This document shows, one piece after another, positions 15,300-15,719 of a stretch of 15,719 bases of DNA. The notes beneath the pieces were generated by a model. That model had not been told where the DNA came from and did not search any database. It worked only from the letters and a program-made list of their open reading frames with translations. How positions within the stretch are numbered: the first letter of the stretch is position 1; every line of letters starts with the position of its first letter. Position numbers and translations under genes: made by a program. Source of the stretch: UBA4416 sp031539425 (lineage in GTDB: Bacteria; Bacteroidota; Bacteroidia; B-17B0; Aurantibacillaceae); contig JAVKLI010000029.1 of assembly GCA_031539425.1 (NCBI GenBank), forward strand, positions 1-15,719, in the 5' to 3' direction.

Positions 15300-15595
15300 T
15301 TTTTTTAAGTCAGATATTTAATTTGAAGTGCCGAAATTACTATAAAACCAATAAAATCAAAGGTTCTGCATGTTTTTCTTTAATTACTAATACAAAATAT
15401 TTTGCCTTACTAAGTTCCTGTTAATGCATATATAAGAATGTACAATCATAATTTTTTTTAACAAACATTTATTTTTGTTAAAATAATTTATTACCATTAA
15501 TATAAGTATTTTTTTATAGGCAATAAAAAATCTTTGCAGTTCAGTCCTGGAATTATTAACCTTTTAATTAAATTATGGAAACTACAAGCAAAATC
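15300..15595. other. Non-coding stretch with an AT hairpin
   Basis: No convincing gene is visible on either strand. The one structure is a 10-bp inverted repeat, TTTTAACAAA (15456-15465) with TTTGTTAAAA (15474-15483), around an 8-nt loop. Its 3' flanks are A-rich on both strands, so it does not qualify as an intrinsic terminator. The region should hold the promoter of pabB, but no TAnnTTTG match stood out. Confidence 0.5.
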
Positions 15596-15719
15596 AACAC
15601 CGAACACCGAACACCGAACACCGAACACCGAACACCGAACACCGAACACCGAACACCGAACACCGAACACCGAACACCGAACACCGAACACCGAACACCG
15701 AACACCGAACACCGAACAC
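15596..15719. repeat. Perfect 7-bp tandem array, running off the window
   Basis: The unit AACACCG repeats without a single mismatch for 124 bp (about 17.7 copies) to the last base of the window. Because 7 is not a multiple of 3, every reading frame gives the same 7-residue cycle, and none of the six frames contains a stop. Open frames through it are therefore expected by chance and are not evidence of a gene. The unit is 57% GC, clearly above its surroundings. Confidence 0.97.

Noticed and set aside
15497..15712. Minus-strand open frame with repeated FGVRCSV
   Set aside because: It exists only because the 7-bp array has no stop in any frame; there is no leader, start or domain to support it.
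15575..15719. Plus-strand ATG frame giving repeated TEHRTPN
   Set aside because: Same cause as above, and the frame is cut by the window edge. I kept it only as a caveat in the array finding.
1..15719. A mobile element, CRISPR, defence or biosynthetic system
   Set aside because: No transposase, integrase, direct-repeat/spacer pattern, Cas, restriction or toxin-antitoxin gene, or biosynthetic cluster is visible on either strand.

Overview
The window is AT-rich DNA from a member of the Bacteroidota. The evidence is a CHU_C-type (type B, T9SS) C-terminal sorting domain, the Bacteroidota-style order lptE - TPR protein - secG, a long Ala/Lys-rich tail on ribosomal protein S16, an SDR-type L-threonine dehydrogenase, AT-rich leaders without Shine-Dalgarno motifs, and promoters of the Bacteroidota form TTG-N19-TAnnTTTG. 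I cannot name the genus.

Layout. At 1-30 (minus) are the first ten codons of a gene that leaves the window. Next on the minus strand come hflX and, 8 bp upstream of it, a membrane-anchored c-type cytochrome with a SirB-like four-helix N-terminus. From 2163 to about 3602 (minus) lies a decayed GT-C (ArnT/PMT-like) glycosyltransferase, broken by two amber codons and two homopolymer frameshifts. Its last third has no start codon and is easy to miss. A 956-residue exported M16 zinc peptidase follows (3614-6484, minus). A 274-bp divergent region separates it from rpsP, which ends in a very strong intrinsic terminator.

The plus-strand block 7434-12239 is envelope-related. It holds a secreted fibronectin-III-like/CHU_C protein with a G9 tract near its 3' end, the LPS-transport lipoprotein LptE, a conserved TPR-type protein, SecG, and then clpP under its own consensus promoter. 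Convergent to clpP is a TSUP (TauE/SafE) permease. It is divergent from the SDR-type threonine dehydrogenase (tdh), and an 18-bp perfect palindrome lies just upstream of the permease start. tdh converges on pabB (aminodeoxychorismate synthase component I). The last 420 bp hold no convincing gene and finish in a perfect 7-bp tandem array that runs off the window edge.

Most genes are ordinary housekeeping and envelope functions. I see no CRISPR array, insertion sequence, prophage, toxin-antitoxin pair or defence cluster, and nothing that amounts to a new multi-gene system. The items most worth a second look are the G9 tract, the palindrome in the permease/tdh gap, the GT-C pseudogene, the terminal heptanucleotide array and the SirB-like/cytochrome c fusion.
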